Source: G963665215 sp963665215 (GTDB taxonomy: Bacteria > Chloroflexota > Dehalococcoidia > Lucifugimonadales > CAUZJF01). From it: a stretch of DNA of 64,000 nt. The stretch covers positions 558,001 to 622,000 of the forward strand of contig CAXXWW010000008.1 in NCBI GenBank assembly GCA_963665215.2. Reading direction: 5' to 3'. The position numbers were made by a program, and so were the translations under genes. Under the pieces are notes generated by a model, which was not told the origin of the DNA, did not search any database, and saw nothing but the letters and a program-made list of their open reading frames with translations. This document shows positions 1 through 8,413 of the stretch, one piece after another (the stretch's first letter is position 1; the number at the start of each line of letters is the position of its first letter).

Positions 1-2
1 TT

Positions 3-239
3 CAGCGGGCGCTGAAGAGGCTGCTACGGGGCCGGACGGCCATCGTCATTGCCCACCGCCTGTCCACCATTCGGGGCGCCGACAAGATCGTGGTGCTTGA
101 CCAGGGCGAGGTGGTCGAGGCGGGGACGCACCACCAACTGATGGGAAGCGACGGCCTGTACGCGCACCTGTACCAAATGAATTTCGCCGCAATGCAGGCG
201 GCCCTGCCGGACGCCGGTGATAACGGAAGACAAGGGTAG
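3..239 (+). CDS. ABC exporter ATP-binding domain, C-terminal fragment
   Basis: The window opens inside this gene; only the last 78 residues are seen. The reading frame shows the H-loop (AHRLSTI) and the following beta-strand and helix typical of the nucleotide-binding domain of lipid A/multidrug-type ABC exporters (VLDQGEVVEAGTHHQLM, then a G-LYAHLY helix). The family couples ATP hydrolysis to export across the inner membrane, usually as TM-NBD half transporters working as dimers. Substrate cannot be inferred. The gene ends normally with TAG, 30 bases before the IS256 copy, so the insertion did not cut it. Confidence 0.85.
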   Translation, partial: QRALKRLLRGRTAIVIAHRLSTIRGADKIVVLDQGEVVEAGTHHQLMGSDGLYAHLYQMNFAAMQAALPDAGDNGRQG

Positions 240-269
240 GGCTCCTCTGCTCTGACAAGCCCCCTTCGG

Positions 270-1638
270 GAGGTATCTTCAAAAAGTGTGTAAACAGTCA
301 GGCGGTGTACCCTCTCTCTGAACAACACGGGCTCGAGGCCCAAGAGAGGAGATAGACCGCCCATGAGGAAGGAAAGCACTGAGAGTAGGTCGGAGTCAAG
401 GCCGGAGTGGGAGCAGTTGGAGGATTGGGTGCGAAGCCAGGTCCAGAGGCTGATCCAGGAGTTGCTGGAGGAGGAGGTGACGGCGTTTCTGGGAAGGGCG
501 AAGTCGGCGCTCAGATCCGACTCGGACTCAGATACCGGCTATCGGAACGGATACGGCAGAGCCCGGAGGCTTACGCTGAGTTCGGGAACGATACAGCTGA
601 GGCGGCCGCGAGTCCGCGATACCGAGGAGCAGTTCGAGAGCCGGCTGCTGCCGCTGTTCGTCAACAGGACCAGGAAGGTTGCTGAGTTGATCCCCGAGCT
701 GTACCTGCACGGTCTATCCGAAGGCGACTTCGATCTGGCTTTGCGGGGGCTGCTGGGAGAGGACGCACCGGTATCGGCGAGCACGGTGGCCCGGTTGAAG
801 GATAAGTGGAACGATGAGCTTGCCCAATGGCGCAGCCGGCCCCTCGATGACCTGGAAGTGGTCTACATGTGGGTGGATGGAGTCTACGTCAAGGCTGGTC
901 TTGAGAAGGAGAAGGCGGCGGTACTGGTGGTGATGGCGGCCCTGAGCGACGGGAGCAAGGTCGGTGGTGAGCGCTGTTCCCGGATACAGGGAGTCCACAG
1001 AGAACTGGTCCGAGGTGCTCAGGGACATCAAGCGCCGGGGCTTGAGCTGCCCGAGGCTGGTGGTTGGAGACGGACACCTGGGCATCTGGGGAGCTCTGCG
1101 CAACGTCTATCCGCAGGCGGCAGAGCAACGCTGCTGGAACCACAAGATCGTAAACGTGCTCGCCAAGCTTCCAAAGCGACAACAGGACCAGGCCAAGCTC
1201 ATGCTGCGTACTATCCCCTACGCGCCGACTCGGACAGAGGCTGAGCGGCTCAGGACGGTGTTCACCAGGTGGTGCGGCGACCATTCCTACGAGGCGGCCT
1301 CAGAGGCCTTGGAGCGGGACTGGGACCGCATGGTCACCTTCTATGACTTCCCAAAGGAGCACTGGGGGCACCTTCGCACGACGAACCCGGTAGAATCACC
1401 CTTCGCGGCCCTCAGGCTTCGGACCGATGCCGCCAAGCGCTACAAGAGGGTCGATCGGGCGATAGCGGTGATCTGGAAAATGTTGATGGTCGCCGAACAG
1501 CGCTTCAGGCGTCTGAAGGCCCCTGAGTTGATCGAAGACGTCTATCTCGGTGCACAGTATGCGGATGGAATCGCCATTGAATCAACGGCTGAGAAGGTCG
1601 CCGCCTGATGTCGTTTACACACCTATTGACGTAACCTC
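270..1638 (+). mobile_element. IS256-family insertion sequence, copy 1, with 8-bp target duplication
   Basis: The ends are related inverted repeats: the left end reads GAGGTATCTTCAAAAAGTG and the right end, on the reverse strand, GAGGTTACGTCAATAGGTG, both running on into GTGTAAAC. Immediately outside lies the same 8-bp word CCCTTCGG at 262-269 and 1639-1646, a perfect target-site duplication of the size IS256 elements make. The target lay at the edge of a short intergenic repeat (CTTCGGCAAGCTCAGG). The same element occurs at 33747-35116 (with its own duplication) and 60186-61562. Length is 1369 bp, one base more than the inferred intact 1368 bp. Confidence 0.93.
363..1608 (+). pseudogene. IS256-family (mutator-type) transposase, copy 1, frameshifted
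   Basis: The gene encodes a mutator/IS256-type DDE transposase: an N-terminal region ending ELLEEEVTAFLGR, then the catalytic part with VYMWVDGVYVK (first Asp), LVVGDGHLGIW (second Asp) and TTNPVESPFAALRLRT (the terminal Glu region). Starting at ATG 363 the frame is lost near 960, where one extra C appears after GGGAGCAAGGT compared with the copies at 33.8 kb and 60.2 kb; the rest is read in a different frame to the TGA at 1606-1608. Joined, the two parts give about 414 residues, normal for the family. As sequenced, no full-length transposase is made. Confidence 0.9.
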
Positions 1639-1640
1639 CC

Positions 1641-1677
1641 CTTCGGCAAGCTCAGGGCAGGCTTCGGCAAGCTCAGG
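1641..1677. repeat. Two direct copies of a 16-bp intergenic repeat
   Basis: CTTCGGCAAGCTCAGG occurs at 1641-1656 and 1662-1677. Related words (the GAGCCC..GGGCTCAGGGCAAGCTTCGG block near 12140-12175 and the TGAGCCCGTCGAAGG block near 10775) lie in other intergenic stretches, so this looks like a dispersed short repeat family of the genome. IS256 copy 1 inserted at its edge. Function unknown. Confidence 0.6.
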
Positions 1678-1798
1678 AAGGGCCGGAGCGGGCGGGCGGG
1701 TGCATTACCGTCACCTCAAACCTCTCCCCTCAAGGCAGGCGAATGTTTCGCGTTTCCCCCGCGGTGGCGAGAGCCCGGGATGAGCGGAACGAGCCGAG

Positions 1799-2263
1799 AT
1801 GTCCAAAGAGGTCTTCACCATCGGGCACAGCAACCACACCTGGGAGGCGTTCGCGGCGCTGTTGAAGCGGCACGGGGTCCAGGTGGTGGTGGATGTACGG
1901 AGCAGGCCCATCAGCCGGCATGCTCCCTTTGCAAACAGGCGGCAGCTCCCTACCCTCTTGGACGGGGAAGGAATGCGCCATGTTTATCTGGGAGACTCTC
2001 TAGGCGGCAAGCCCCTTGACCCGTCCCTCTACGATCAGGATGGCCGGCCCGACTATTCCAAGATCAGGTCGAAGCGCTTTTTCAAGGATGGTCTCGATAC
2101 TCTACTCAGGCTAACCGGGGAGTCGACGGTGGTGCTCATGTGCGCGGAGGAGGACCCCACCATGTGCCACCGCACGCTGCTCCTCGGCCCGGCGCTGGCT
2201 GAGATTGGCGTGGAGCTGCGGCATATCCGGAAGGACAGAGCGGCGGGGGGTGTTGTGGAGTGA
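1799..2263 (+). CDS. DUF488 domain protein
   Basis: The protein (154 aa) begins with the family-typical TIGHSN motif and carries VVVDVRSRPISR, a DS-GGKP-like motif around residues 67-71 and the conserved MCAEEDPTMCHR block near residue 118-129 with its two Cys and His. DUF488 proteins are small, widespread and of unknown biochemical role; the conserved Cys/His cluster suggests metal or nucleotide chemistry but this is not established. The gene lies just downstream of IS256 copy 1 and runs towards ruvB, with 54 bp between the two stop codons. The start at ATG 1799 places TIGHSN at the usual distance from the N-terminus. Confidence 0.85.
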   Translation: MSKEVFTIGHSNHTWEAFAALLKRHGVQVVVDVRSRPISRHAPFANRRQLPTLLDGEGMRHVYLGDSLGGKPLDPSLYDQDGRPDYSKIRSKRFFKDGLDTLLRLTGESTVVLMCAEEDPTMCHRTLLLGPALAEIGVELRHIRKDRAAGGVVE

Positions 2264-2317
2264 GCGGCGTCATGCGTGGCGCCGGGCATGTCATACCTCG
2301 GTGAAGTGGACCCCGGC

Positions 2318-3349
2318 CTAGAACAGGTTCGCCTGGGGTGAGTCGCGCCTGTCCTTGGGGTACTCGACGTCCAGGTGCTCGTAGGCGCGGCGGGTGGCCA
2401 CGCGGCCGCTGCGTGTGCGGTCGAGGAAGCCCATCTGGAGCAGGTACGGCTCGTAGACGTCCATGATGGTGTCGGCCTCCTCGCTGATGGAGGCGGCCAG
2501 CGTGTCGAGCCCCACGGGCCCGCCGTCGAACTTCTCGATGATCGAGCGCAGCACCATGTGGTCGGTGTCGTCCAGCCCCAGCTCGTCCACCTCCAACGAG
2601 AGCAGCGCATCGCGTGCCACGTCGCCGTTGACGACGTTGTCGGCCACCACCTGGGCGTAGTCGCGCACCCGCTTAAGCAGCCGGTTGGCGACCCTGGGCG
2701 TGCCCCTTGCGCGCCGGGCGATCTCCTTGAGACCGTCATCGTCGCCCTCGATCTCCAGGATTCTGGCGGACCGGTTCACTATCGACACCATGGCGTCGTC
2801 ATCGTAGAAGTCCAGCCGGTGTATCGACCCGAACCGGTCCCGCAGCGGCGCGCTGATCATGCCGTAGCGGGTGGTCGCTCCTATGAAGGTGAAGGGCTTG
2901 ATGGTCAGGTTCATGCTCCGGGCCTTCAGGCCCTTGTCTATCACCCATGTGACGAAGTAGTCCTCCATGGCCGGGTACAGCACCTCCTCGACCACGCGGG
3001 GGAGGCGGTGCACCTCGTCGACGAACAGGATGTCGTCCTGCTGAAGCTGCGTGAGGATAGCCACCATGTCGCCGGGGCGCTCGATGGCCGGACCGGAGGT
3101 GGTCTTGATGGTCACGCCCATCTCGACGGCCATGATGTTGCCCAGAGTGGTCTTGCCGAGGCCGGGGGGACCGTGCAGCAGCAAATGGTCCAACGGCTCG
3201 CCGCGCTGCTTGGCCGCGGTGATGGCTATGTGCAGGTTGGCCTTGAGTCTCTCCTGGCCGATATAGTCGGCTAGACGGCGCGGCCTGAGGCTGCTGTCCA
3301 GCGAGTAGTCGTCTTGCTGGGGCTTGCCCGACACGATGCGCTCATTCAA
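2318..3349 (-). CDS. ruvB: Holliday junction branch migration ATPase RuvB
   Basis: At 343 aa the protein has the usual RuvB length. It shows the N-terminal SLRPRRLADYIGQ motif, Walker A GPPGLGKTT, Walker B FVDEVHRL, the sensor region FIGATTRYGMISAPLRDRFG and the C-terminal winged-helix domain with the conserved GTPRVANRLLKRVRDYAQ segment. RuvB is the hexameric AAA+ motor that drives Holliday junction branch migration with RuvA and supports RuvC resolution. ruvA and ruvC are not adjacent here. The next feature upstream is the end of the IS1-like element at 3428, so that insertion sits about 80 bp from the ruvB start and may affect its promoter. Confidence 0.97.
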   Translation of the reverse strand: MNERIVSGKPQQDDYSLDSSLRPRRLADYIGQERLKANLHIAITAAKQRGEPLDHLLLHGPPGLGKTTLGNIMAVEMGVTIKTTSGPAIERPGDMVAILTQLQQDDILFVDEVHRLPRVVEEVLYPAMEDYFVTWVIDKGLKARSMNLTIKPFTFIGATTRYGMISAPLRDRFGSIHRLDFYDDDAMVSIVNRSARILEIEGDDDGLKEIARRARGTPRVANRLLKRVRDYAQVVADNVVNGDVARDALLSLEVDELGLDDTDHMVLRSIIEKFDGGPVGLDTLAASISEEADTIMDVYEPYLLQMGFLDRTRSGRVATRRAYEHLDVEYPKDRRDSPQANLF

Positions 3350-3431
3350 GGGCTGTCCACCAGATATCAGAACTGGTGTTCATTCTATGGAGGCCCCGCA
3401 CGGGTGTCAAGAAAGGTAGCAGGGGGGGGTA

Positions 3432-3470
3432 GTGTCTTAGTTTGAAATGTTCTAGTTCTGTTCGTGGAAC
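3432..3470 (+). repeat. Left terminal inverted repeat of the IS1-like transposon
   Basis: Pairs with 6798-6836 as a reverse complement over 39 bp with four mismatches. Begins GTGTCTTAGTTTGAAATG and ends in GGAAC. Confidence 0.88.
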
Positions 3471-3495
3471 TCAGCGGGGGCGGTCGCGGCGGGAA

Positions 3496-4482
3496 TCAGA
3501 CTCCGCCACTTCCACTACCGACATTGAGCGCTTCCTTCTCTTGCGCATCTTGTAACTGTACTCTATATACACTCAGTTGCTTCTTGGCATGCGCATTGGC
3601 TTTGTCTCTAATGTAGGAACTGTATTCATATAGAACTGGATAGTCGTTAGCCATGAGCAACACATTCAGTTTAGTAGCCAATTCTTCCTTCGCCATCTTG
3701 TGACCCCTAAAGGCTTTCGATTCGGCGAACAGTAGAAATTGTTCGCTTATATTCTCCAGCCCTCGTAGTTCGTCAGTCGTTAAGTAGTTTTTCCCAGTCA
3801 GCACGTCTCCTGGCGTAGGCTGTTCGCCTTTCATCGTAGTGAGGCCCATATTGTTCAGCGCAGCGTCGGCCCTTTCAAGGATAATTTCTGCTGCGGTCTG
3901 TCCAGTTATGGCGAAATGGAATTTGTCCTGCGCTATTGCAAAGAAGCTCTTGGCAGCCGGCGAATCTTTCTCATAGTCACTAGCACTCTGTTTGAATACA
4001 TCCCGCACCTTGATGTACATGGACTGCTCGGACGTTCGTATCTGACGTAGGGTTGCAGCTAAACGCCGTTGAATATCGGGGCTAGCCTCTACTCGTTCTG
4101 GATTAAGTGCATAGCCTTCGATGAGCCACCTTTTAAGCGTCTCGGTGGCCCACTGCCGGAATATTGTGGCCCGTTTGGAGCTTACACGATAACCTACCGA
4201 AAGAATAAGATCGAGATTATAGTGATTGACTTGCCTACGCACAGCCCGTGAGCCTTCCTTTTGAACTTCCAAGATTTTCTTGGAAGTTGCCCTCTCATTC
4301 AGTTCACCCTCGCTGTAGATGTTGTTAATATGCTGTCGGACATTTTCGGCACTGCACTCGAATGCAGCGGCAATCTCCTGTTGCGTTGCCCACACGGTTT
4401 CATGTTCAGGGTCAATCTCAAGTTGAACATTACCTGACTCTGACTCAAATATAGCGATACTGCGTTCGTGATCTCCCGCCAT
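3496..4482 (-). CDS. RhuM family protein (virulence RhuM / Fic-associated type)
   Basis: The 328-aa product matches the RhuM family: a winged-helix-like N-terminal region with WATQQEIAAAFECSAENVRQHI, then KKILEVQKEGSR, the signature YNLDLILSVGYRVSSKR, and RQWATETLKRWLIEGYALN near residues 120-145. A more variable C-terminal helical part follows. The family was named from a Salmonella pathogenicity-island gene; it often lies in islands and mobile elements, some members being fused or adjacent to Fic-type domains, but its activity is unknown. GGAGAAG sits just upstream of the ATG at 4482. It is the last passenger gene, downstream of the transposase, and ends 26 bp from the left inverted repeat. 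Confidence 0.85.
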   Translation of the reverse strand: MAGDHERSIAIFESESGNVQLEIDPEHETVWATQQEIAAAFECSAENVRQHINNIYSEGELNERATSKKILEVQKEGSRAVRRQVNHYNLDLILSVGYRVSSKRATIFRQWATETLKRWLIEGYALNPERVEASPDIQRRLAATLRQIRTSEQSMYIKVRDVFKQSASDYEKDSPAAKSFFAIAQDKFHFAITGQTAAEIILERADAALNNMGLTTMKGEQPTPGDVLTGKNYLTTDELRGLENISEQFLLFAESKAFRGHKMAKEELATKLNVLLMANDYPVLYEYSSYIRDKANAHAKKQLSVYRVQLQDAQEKEALNVGSGSGGV

Positions 4483-4663
4483 ATTTCTTCTCCTTCAATT
4501 CACGTGAGATTTCAACGCTGGCCTCACACCCATTCGGTGGCGTCCTTCGGGCCTATCAAGTCGGCATAGGTGAGCCGCTTGCCCACCGCACCCACTGCCA
4601 TTCTATCACGCCAGCCCCCTTCGCTATGCCTTGTCGAACGCGGCTGGACGCGCTGTCAATACG

Positions 4664-5542
4664 CTATACACGCACCCCGTAAGGGCCACGCTTCGGCTTC
4701 GGCGCCCTCGCGTTTATCCGGTCTACCAGCCACCGCATATCCAGCGCCCTGTTCGCCAGCCCAGCCGCCTGGGCCGGTGTCTGTCCATTCAGGCTCATGT
4801 GCGGGCGCATGAAGTTGTAGAACAGGAAATAGAGGGCCAGCGCGTGGGCGTGATTCTCGACCTTCTTCGAGAAGGCGTTGGTCAACCGGGTGAAGCGCCG
4901 CATCGACATTCGCATCGTCAGGTTGTGCCGCTCTACGTAGGACGTACTAGCCTCGGCCATGTCCGGCTGGCCGGAGACGTAGACCCGGCGAACCCCAACA
5001 CACTTACCCGGAGAGTAGCGCCGCCGCTCTTCCTCGTCCGCAGGCTGGCCGTAGAGCTTGACCAGCATCGCGTAGTCTACGTCAGCCCCGAAAGCGTCCT
5101 CAACGGCCTCCAGGTACGCCCTGTGCCCGTCGGTCGATAGCTGTACCCGGTTCGCCAGCCTGGACCGTAGGTCGTCCATGAAGTCCAGCGCGTACCCGCT
5201 GTCGCGCCCGCCCACGAGCCAGGAGACGATCAGCTTGGTATCAGAGTCGATCCCAGTCCACGTCCACACGTCCCCGGCCTCGTCGACCACGCCCGAGGCT
5301 CGGTCTGCGTTCTTCTGCTTGGAGTAGCAGAACGACCAAATCTCGTCGCACTGGACGTGACGCGCCGCTACGTCCTGGACAGCCTCGTTGTGGAACTCTG
5401 CCGCCACTTTCCCGGCGTCCACTAGGAGCTTCATGACGGTGTTGATGTTCACGCCGACCACACGCTCTATCGACCGCATGGACGAGCCCTCGACCAGCAT
5501 GTTCAACACCTGCACCCGCTTGTGTTCTGGTAGCTTGTTCAT
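4664..5542 (-). CDS. IS1-family DDE transposase
   Basis: The protein (292 aa from the ATG at 5542) starts with a helix-turn-helix (HKRVQVLNMLVEGSSMRSIE) and has the IS1-type catalytic core: HVQCDEIWSFC with the first Asp, GIDSDTKLIVSWLVGGRD, LSTDGHRAYLEAV with the second Asp, and YVERHNLTMRMSMRRFTRLT with the catalytic Glu. A possible start 17 codons upstream at 5593 would add a non-conserved extension. It is a single open frame, unlike enteric IS1, which needs a ribosomal frameshift. Its position between the terminal repeats at 3432 and 6836 makes it the likely mover of the element. Confidence 0.88.
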   Translation of the reverse strand: MNKLPEHKRVQVLNMLVEGSSMRSIERVVGVNINTVMKLLVDAGKVAAEFHNEAVQDVAARHVQCDEIWSFCYSKQKNADRASGVVDEAGDVWTWTGIDSDTKLIVSWLVGGRDSGYALDFMDDLRSRLANRVQLSTDGHRAYLEAVEDAFGADVDYAMLVKLYGQPADEEERRRYSPGKCVGVRRVYVSGQPDMAEASTSYVERHNLTMRMSMRRFTRLTNAFSKKVENHAHALALYFLFYNFMRPHMSLNGQTPAQAAGLANRALDMRWLVDRINARAPKPKRGPYGVRV

Positions 5543-5607
5543 GCCCAAAGTATAACAACGTGCTAGCAGAAAGTCAAGGGTTTCAGGGCACAAGGGGGGC
5601 GGTCAGG

Positions 5608-6069
5608 TCATTGTTTCGGCCGTGGCATCGTTGCAGCCTTTCGCTCCCGTTCCGCTTTTCGACTATTGGTGCCGATCACAAATACGCTAACCAAGCTGAC
5701 TAGGTTTAGCCCGCCCAAGAGTAGGCCAGAGAATGTGTGCCCACTGTAAATCAGAAAGATCGCTCCGCCCAGAAAGGTCAGGGCAATAATAAAACCCAGA
5801 ATCAGCCCTAGATAACTTCTGCGGGAGTCGTCAGTGACCACGTGCTTTTCAAGTGCCATGCGATGGGTGGACTGCTGTTCGGCCATGCCGAGGATCCTAG
5901 ATGCGGCTCCAGGGGCGATCAGATCATATTCTCTCAGCTCGTGTGGTGGAGGTATAGGCCCTTGCCAACTGACCGCAACCGATGTAGTAGTAGACGAAGA
6001 AACAGAAGCCTGCCGTACAGCAGGCTTCTTCTCAGAACTCTTAGGTGGTTTCCTCTTCTGCCTACGCAT
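5608..6069 (-). CDS. DUF2335 family predicted membrane protein
   Basis: From the ATG at 6069 the product is 153 aa. A basic, Ser/Thr-rich N-terminus leads to the family motif GPIPPPHELREYDLIAPGAA followed by the MAEQQSTHR helix, then two hydrophobic segments (LGLILGFIIALTFLGGAIFL and LLLGGLNLVSLVSVFVIG) and a basic tail. This is the architecture of DUF2335, small inner-membrane proteins of unknown function common on mobile elements. Its start overlaps the end of the upstream small gene by 8 bases, so the two are probably translated together. A longer start at 6126 would extend into that gene and is less likely. Confidence 0.75.
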   Translation of the reverse strand: MRRQKRKPPKSSEKKPAVRQASVSSSTTTSVAVSWQGPIPPPHELREYDLIAPGAASRILGMAEQQSTHRMALEKHVVTDDSRRSYLGLILGFIIALTFLGGAIFLIYSGHTFSGLLLGGLNLVSLVSVFVIGTNSRKAERERKAATMPRPKQ

Positions 6070-6298
6070 CTGACTGACGGATGGTGGGAACCTCCATTGT
6101 CTCTTCACGGAATGTCTCCATCGCACCGTGAATGTCTTGGCCTATCATTCTCCAATCCATCCATATTGCAACGGCATCGGCTACTGCGCCTGTGTCAGAA
6201 GCGTTGTATTCGTTCAGAGTACCCCTCATATCCATTATCCGAGCTATACCCTCTATGAGTGACGGCCTGGCAAAGAGGAAAGAGCTATAGAACTCCAT
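6062..6298 (-). CDS. Small hypothetical protein of the IS1-like element
   Basis: From ATG 6298 the product is 78 aa, beginning MEFYSSFLFARPSLIEGIAR and containing GTLNEYNASDTGAVADAVAI and DWRMIGQDIHGAM. No membrane segment or known motif is seen, and I cannot assign a function. It overlaps the DUF2335 gene by 8 bp and lies in the same direction, so the pair probably acts together. A longer frame up to 6382 exists, but its N-terminal part looks unlike the rest. Confidence 0.55.
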   Translation of the reverse strand: MEFYSSFLFARPSLIEGIARIMDMRGTLNEYNASDTGAVADAVAIWMDWRMIGQDIHGAMETFREETMEVPTIRQSDA

Positions 6299-6407
6299 TC
6301 GGCCTACCTCCTCACTCGCGTCTGTCACTGACCTTAGCGGCAATGACGCGGCGCGATTACACCATAGCTTATCAAGTCCCACTTCTTGCCAACCCCACTT
6401 GGCAAAA

Positions 6408-6614
6408 TCAGGTCCACCGTGCCCGTGCCGCCGTCCTTGCCAGTTCCGAGCGTTCCTCCGGGGTCATGCTGGCGGCTCTGGCATGCCCGCCGTTGACCTT
6501 GCCAGCCTGTTTCTCCTCCAGTTCCTCCTCTAGCTCCCCGGTAGCTATCTTTGCAACGTGTATCGCCCGCGCTATCGGATCGCGTGGTCGGCGTTCTCCG
6601 TTAGGTCCTCTCAT
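6408..6614 (-). CDS. Small GGxARA/ARTAARARW-motif protein
   Basis: From ATG 6614 the product is 68 aa: a charged N-terminus, a Glu-rich helix (ELEEELEEKQ) and a C-terminal pattern NGGHARAASMTPEERSELA followed by AARARW. That basic ending is seen in many short hypothetical proteins of plasmids and phages and looks nucleic-acid-binding, but its role is unknown. It is the first gene of the passenger set, downstream of the operator-like repeats at 6729-6768, so it may be the regulator of the element; that is inference. A longer start at 6713 is possible. Confidence 0.5.
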   Translation of the reverse strand: MRGPNGERRPRDPIARAIHVAKIATGELEEELEEKQAGKVNGGHARAASMTPEERSELARTAARARWT

Positions 6615-6728
6615 AACGCACCCCTGTTTCTTAACTGCAAAGGCGGCCCATCCCCAAAGCTCTCGGAAGACGGGCGAACCGACGCTCCTGTACCCTTGAT
6701 AACACCTTGACAACGACTTGCGCCACTG

Positions 6729-6768
6729 CTAGGTATTGTCAATACCCTAGACGATTTTGTCAATACCC
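6729..6768 (-). promoter_or_regulatory. Operator-like direct repeats and palindrome ahead of the passenger genes
   Basis: Read on the minus strand, GGGTATTGACAA occurs twice exactly 21 bp apart (6757-6768 and 6736-6747), so both copies face the same side of the helix. The second copy is part of a palindrome, CTAGGTATTG-T-CAATACCCTAG, at 6729-6750. Each copy contains TTGACA, a consensus -35 box. This looks like a promoter with overlapping repressor sites for the leftward genes of the IS1-like element. Confidence 0.5.
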
Positions 6769-6797
6769 TCTACCTACCGGCGCGTCCGGCCCGCCAT

Positions 6798-6836
6798 GTT
6801 CCGCGAACAGGAATAGAACATTTCAAACTAAGACAC
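6798..6836 (-). repeat. Right terminal inverted repeat of the IS1-like transposon
   Basis: Reverse complement of 3432-3470 with four mismatches over 39 bp; followed by AACC and then AGCAGGGGG, the presumed target duplication. Confidence 0.88.
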
Positions 6837-6983
6837 AACCAGCAGGGGGATAGGGTAAGGGTTAGGGGTGAGGAGAGAGCGGATGCCGAGGGGCTGGTAT
6901 AATCGGGGTGACAGCTATTCCAGGCGCGGTCTGGCGGCGAGTATTCACGTCGCCGGTGCGTTTATCGAGGGGAGCCGGCCCCA

Positions 6984-8348
6984 ATGGAGCAGAGGACGGC
7001 GGAAGCGAGGGCCGCACTGAGGGACCTGGGCGATGGCCTCGTCCTGCGCCGCGGCATGGAGGAAGACGCCGAGGCCCTTGGAGACTTCCATGCCGTGGTC
7101 AATACCCTGACGAACGAGCCCGACGAGTCGGTTAGGCTCCACGCACGGGAGCTGATGAGGGGCCGGCACCCGAGCCTCGGCCCCGAGGACTTCACGGTCG
7201 TGGAGGACACCAGGAGCGGCGCCATCGTCTCGTCGCTCAACCTGGTCTCGCAGACGTGGACCTACGGCGGTATAGAGTTCGGGGTGGGGCGGATTGAGCT
7301 GGTCGGCACGCTGCCGGATTACCGGCGACGCGGGCTGATTCGCGCCCAGGTCGAGGTGGTCCACGATTGGAGCTCGGCTCGTGGGGAGAAGGTCCAGGCC
7401 ATCACCGGCATCCCGTGGTACTATCGCCAGTTTGGCTACGAGATGGCACTGGAGCACCTGGGGAGCCGCTCCGGCATTGTGACGAACGTGCCGCGGCTGA
7501 AGCCGGGCGAGGCGGAGCCGTACCGCTTGCGCGCGGCGACGGACGCGGATGTGCCGTTCATCTCTCACACATACGCCCAGGTGATGCGGCGAGACCTGGT
7601 GGCCTGCGTGCGCGGCGAGGAGATGTGGCGGCACCATCTGAACGCTCCCGGCCATGCCACCACTCATCTCAACGAGATTCGCGTTGTGGAGACGGTCGCC
7701 GGTGAGCCCGTCGGTTTCTTGATGCACGCCCCCGAGCTGTCGCGCGGTGAGCTTGTGGCCACCGTGTACGAGCTGCGATCGGGGGTTTCCTGGCTGGCCG
7801 TCACGCCCAGCGTCATAAGGTATATGGAGAAGACCGGCGATGGGTACGCGGTCCGGGACAACGGTGAGGGGTTCGCCGCGTTCACCCTCGAGCTGGGCTC
7901 GGAGCACCCCGCGTACCATGCGGTGAACGACCGGCTGCCCCGCGCCAACAGGCCGTACGCCTGGTATCTGCGGGTGCCGGACCTGCCAGGCTTTGTGGGG
8001 CTCATTGGCCCGGTGCTGGAGAGGAGTCTGGCGGGCTCGCCGGCGGCGGGCCACACCGGGGAGCTGAAAATAAGCTTCATCACCGGCGGGTTGCGGCTCT
8101 CATTCGACAGCGGGCGCTTGGCGGGCGTGGAGGGGTGGATGCCCACGCAGGCCGACAGCCGGTTGGCGCCGAGGGTGCGCGACGCGCTTTTCCCGAGCCT
8201 GACGTTTCTCCAGGTGCTGTTCGGATTTCGGTCGGTATCGGACCTGGAGTACGCGTTCCCGGACTGCCTGATAAGCTCCGACGTGGCGCGGAAGCTGCTG
8301 GACGTGCTCTTCCCCAAGCACACGTCGATGGTCTGGGGAGTGGAGTGA
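6984..8348 (+). CDS. GNAT-family N-acetyltransferase
   Basis: The 454-aa protein has an N-terminal GNAT domain (about residues 15-160): strand-forming segments around IVSSLNLVSQTWTYGG and GVGRIELVGTLPDYRRRGL, the latter holding the acetyl-CoA-binding motif with V-T-P-RRRG-like spacing, and WYYRQFGYEMALEH, the motif seen after the core in Eis-like enzymes. The long C-terminal part is reminiscent of Eis-type two-GNAT plus sterol-carrier-like proteins, but I cannot place domain limits. The acceptor is unknown. A TATAAT sequence at 6898-6903 is a possible -10 box without a good -35. It stands alone on the plus strand next to the IS1-like element. Confidence 0.78.
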   Translation: MEQRTAEARAALRDLGDGLVLRRGMEEDAEALGDFHAVVNTLTNEPDESVRLHARELMRGRHPSLGPEDFTVVEDTRSGAIVSSLNLVSQTWTYGGIEFGVGRIELVGTLPDYRRRGLIRAQVEVVHDWSSARGEKVQAITGIPWYYRQFGYEMALEHLGSRSGIVTNVPRLKPGEAEPYRLRAATDADVPFISHTYAQVMRRDLVACVRGEEMWRHHLNAPGHATTHLNEIRVVETVAGEPVGFLMHAPELSRGELVATVYELRSGVSWLAVTPSVIRYMEKTGDGYAVRDNGEGFAAFTLELGSEHPAYHAVNDRLPRANRPYAWYLRVPDLPGFVGLIGPVLERSLAGSPAAGHTGELKISFITGGLRLSFDSGRLAGVEGWMPTQADSRLAPRVRDALFPSLTFLQVLFGFRSVSDLEYAFPDCLISSDVARKLLDVLFPKHTSMVWGVE

Positions 8349-8413
8349 AGGGGCTGCACCAGAACGCTGCGTTCCCGCGCGTCGCCTAGCTGAAGGAATA
8401 TGGAGGCGAGACG

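Larger units (their letters stand above)
3428..6840. mobile_element. IS1-family-like transposon of 3.4 kb carrying passenger genes
   Basis: Two inverted repeats bound this stretch: 3432-3470 and 6798-6836 are 39-bp reverse complements with four mismatches, sharing GTGTCTTAGTTTGAAATG. Just outside, GGTA (3428-3431) and AACC (6837-6840) extend the repeats to GGTA/GGTT followed by GTGTC, matching the GGT-start of IS1 ends. The word AGCAGGGGG directly abuts both sides (about 3418-3426 and 6841-6849), fitting a 9-bp target duplication, although a run of G on the left makes the boundary uncertain by a base. Inside, all five genes are on the minus strand: small protein, small protein, DUF2335 protein, IS1-type transposase, RhuM. 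AT content is higher than in the flanking genes. Confidence 0.8.

Noticed and set aside
363..1608. Programmed frameshifting in the IS256 transposase
   Set aside because: IS256 elements use one frame, and the other two copies are in frame at this site, so the shift in copy 1 is a lesion or error.
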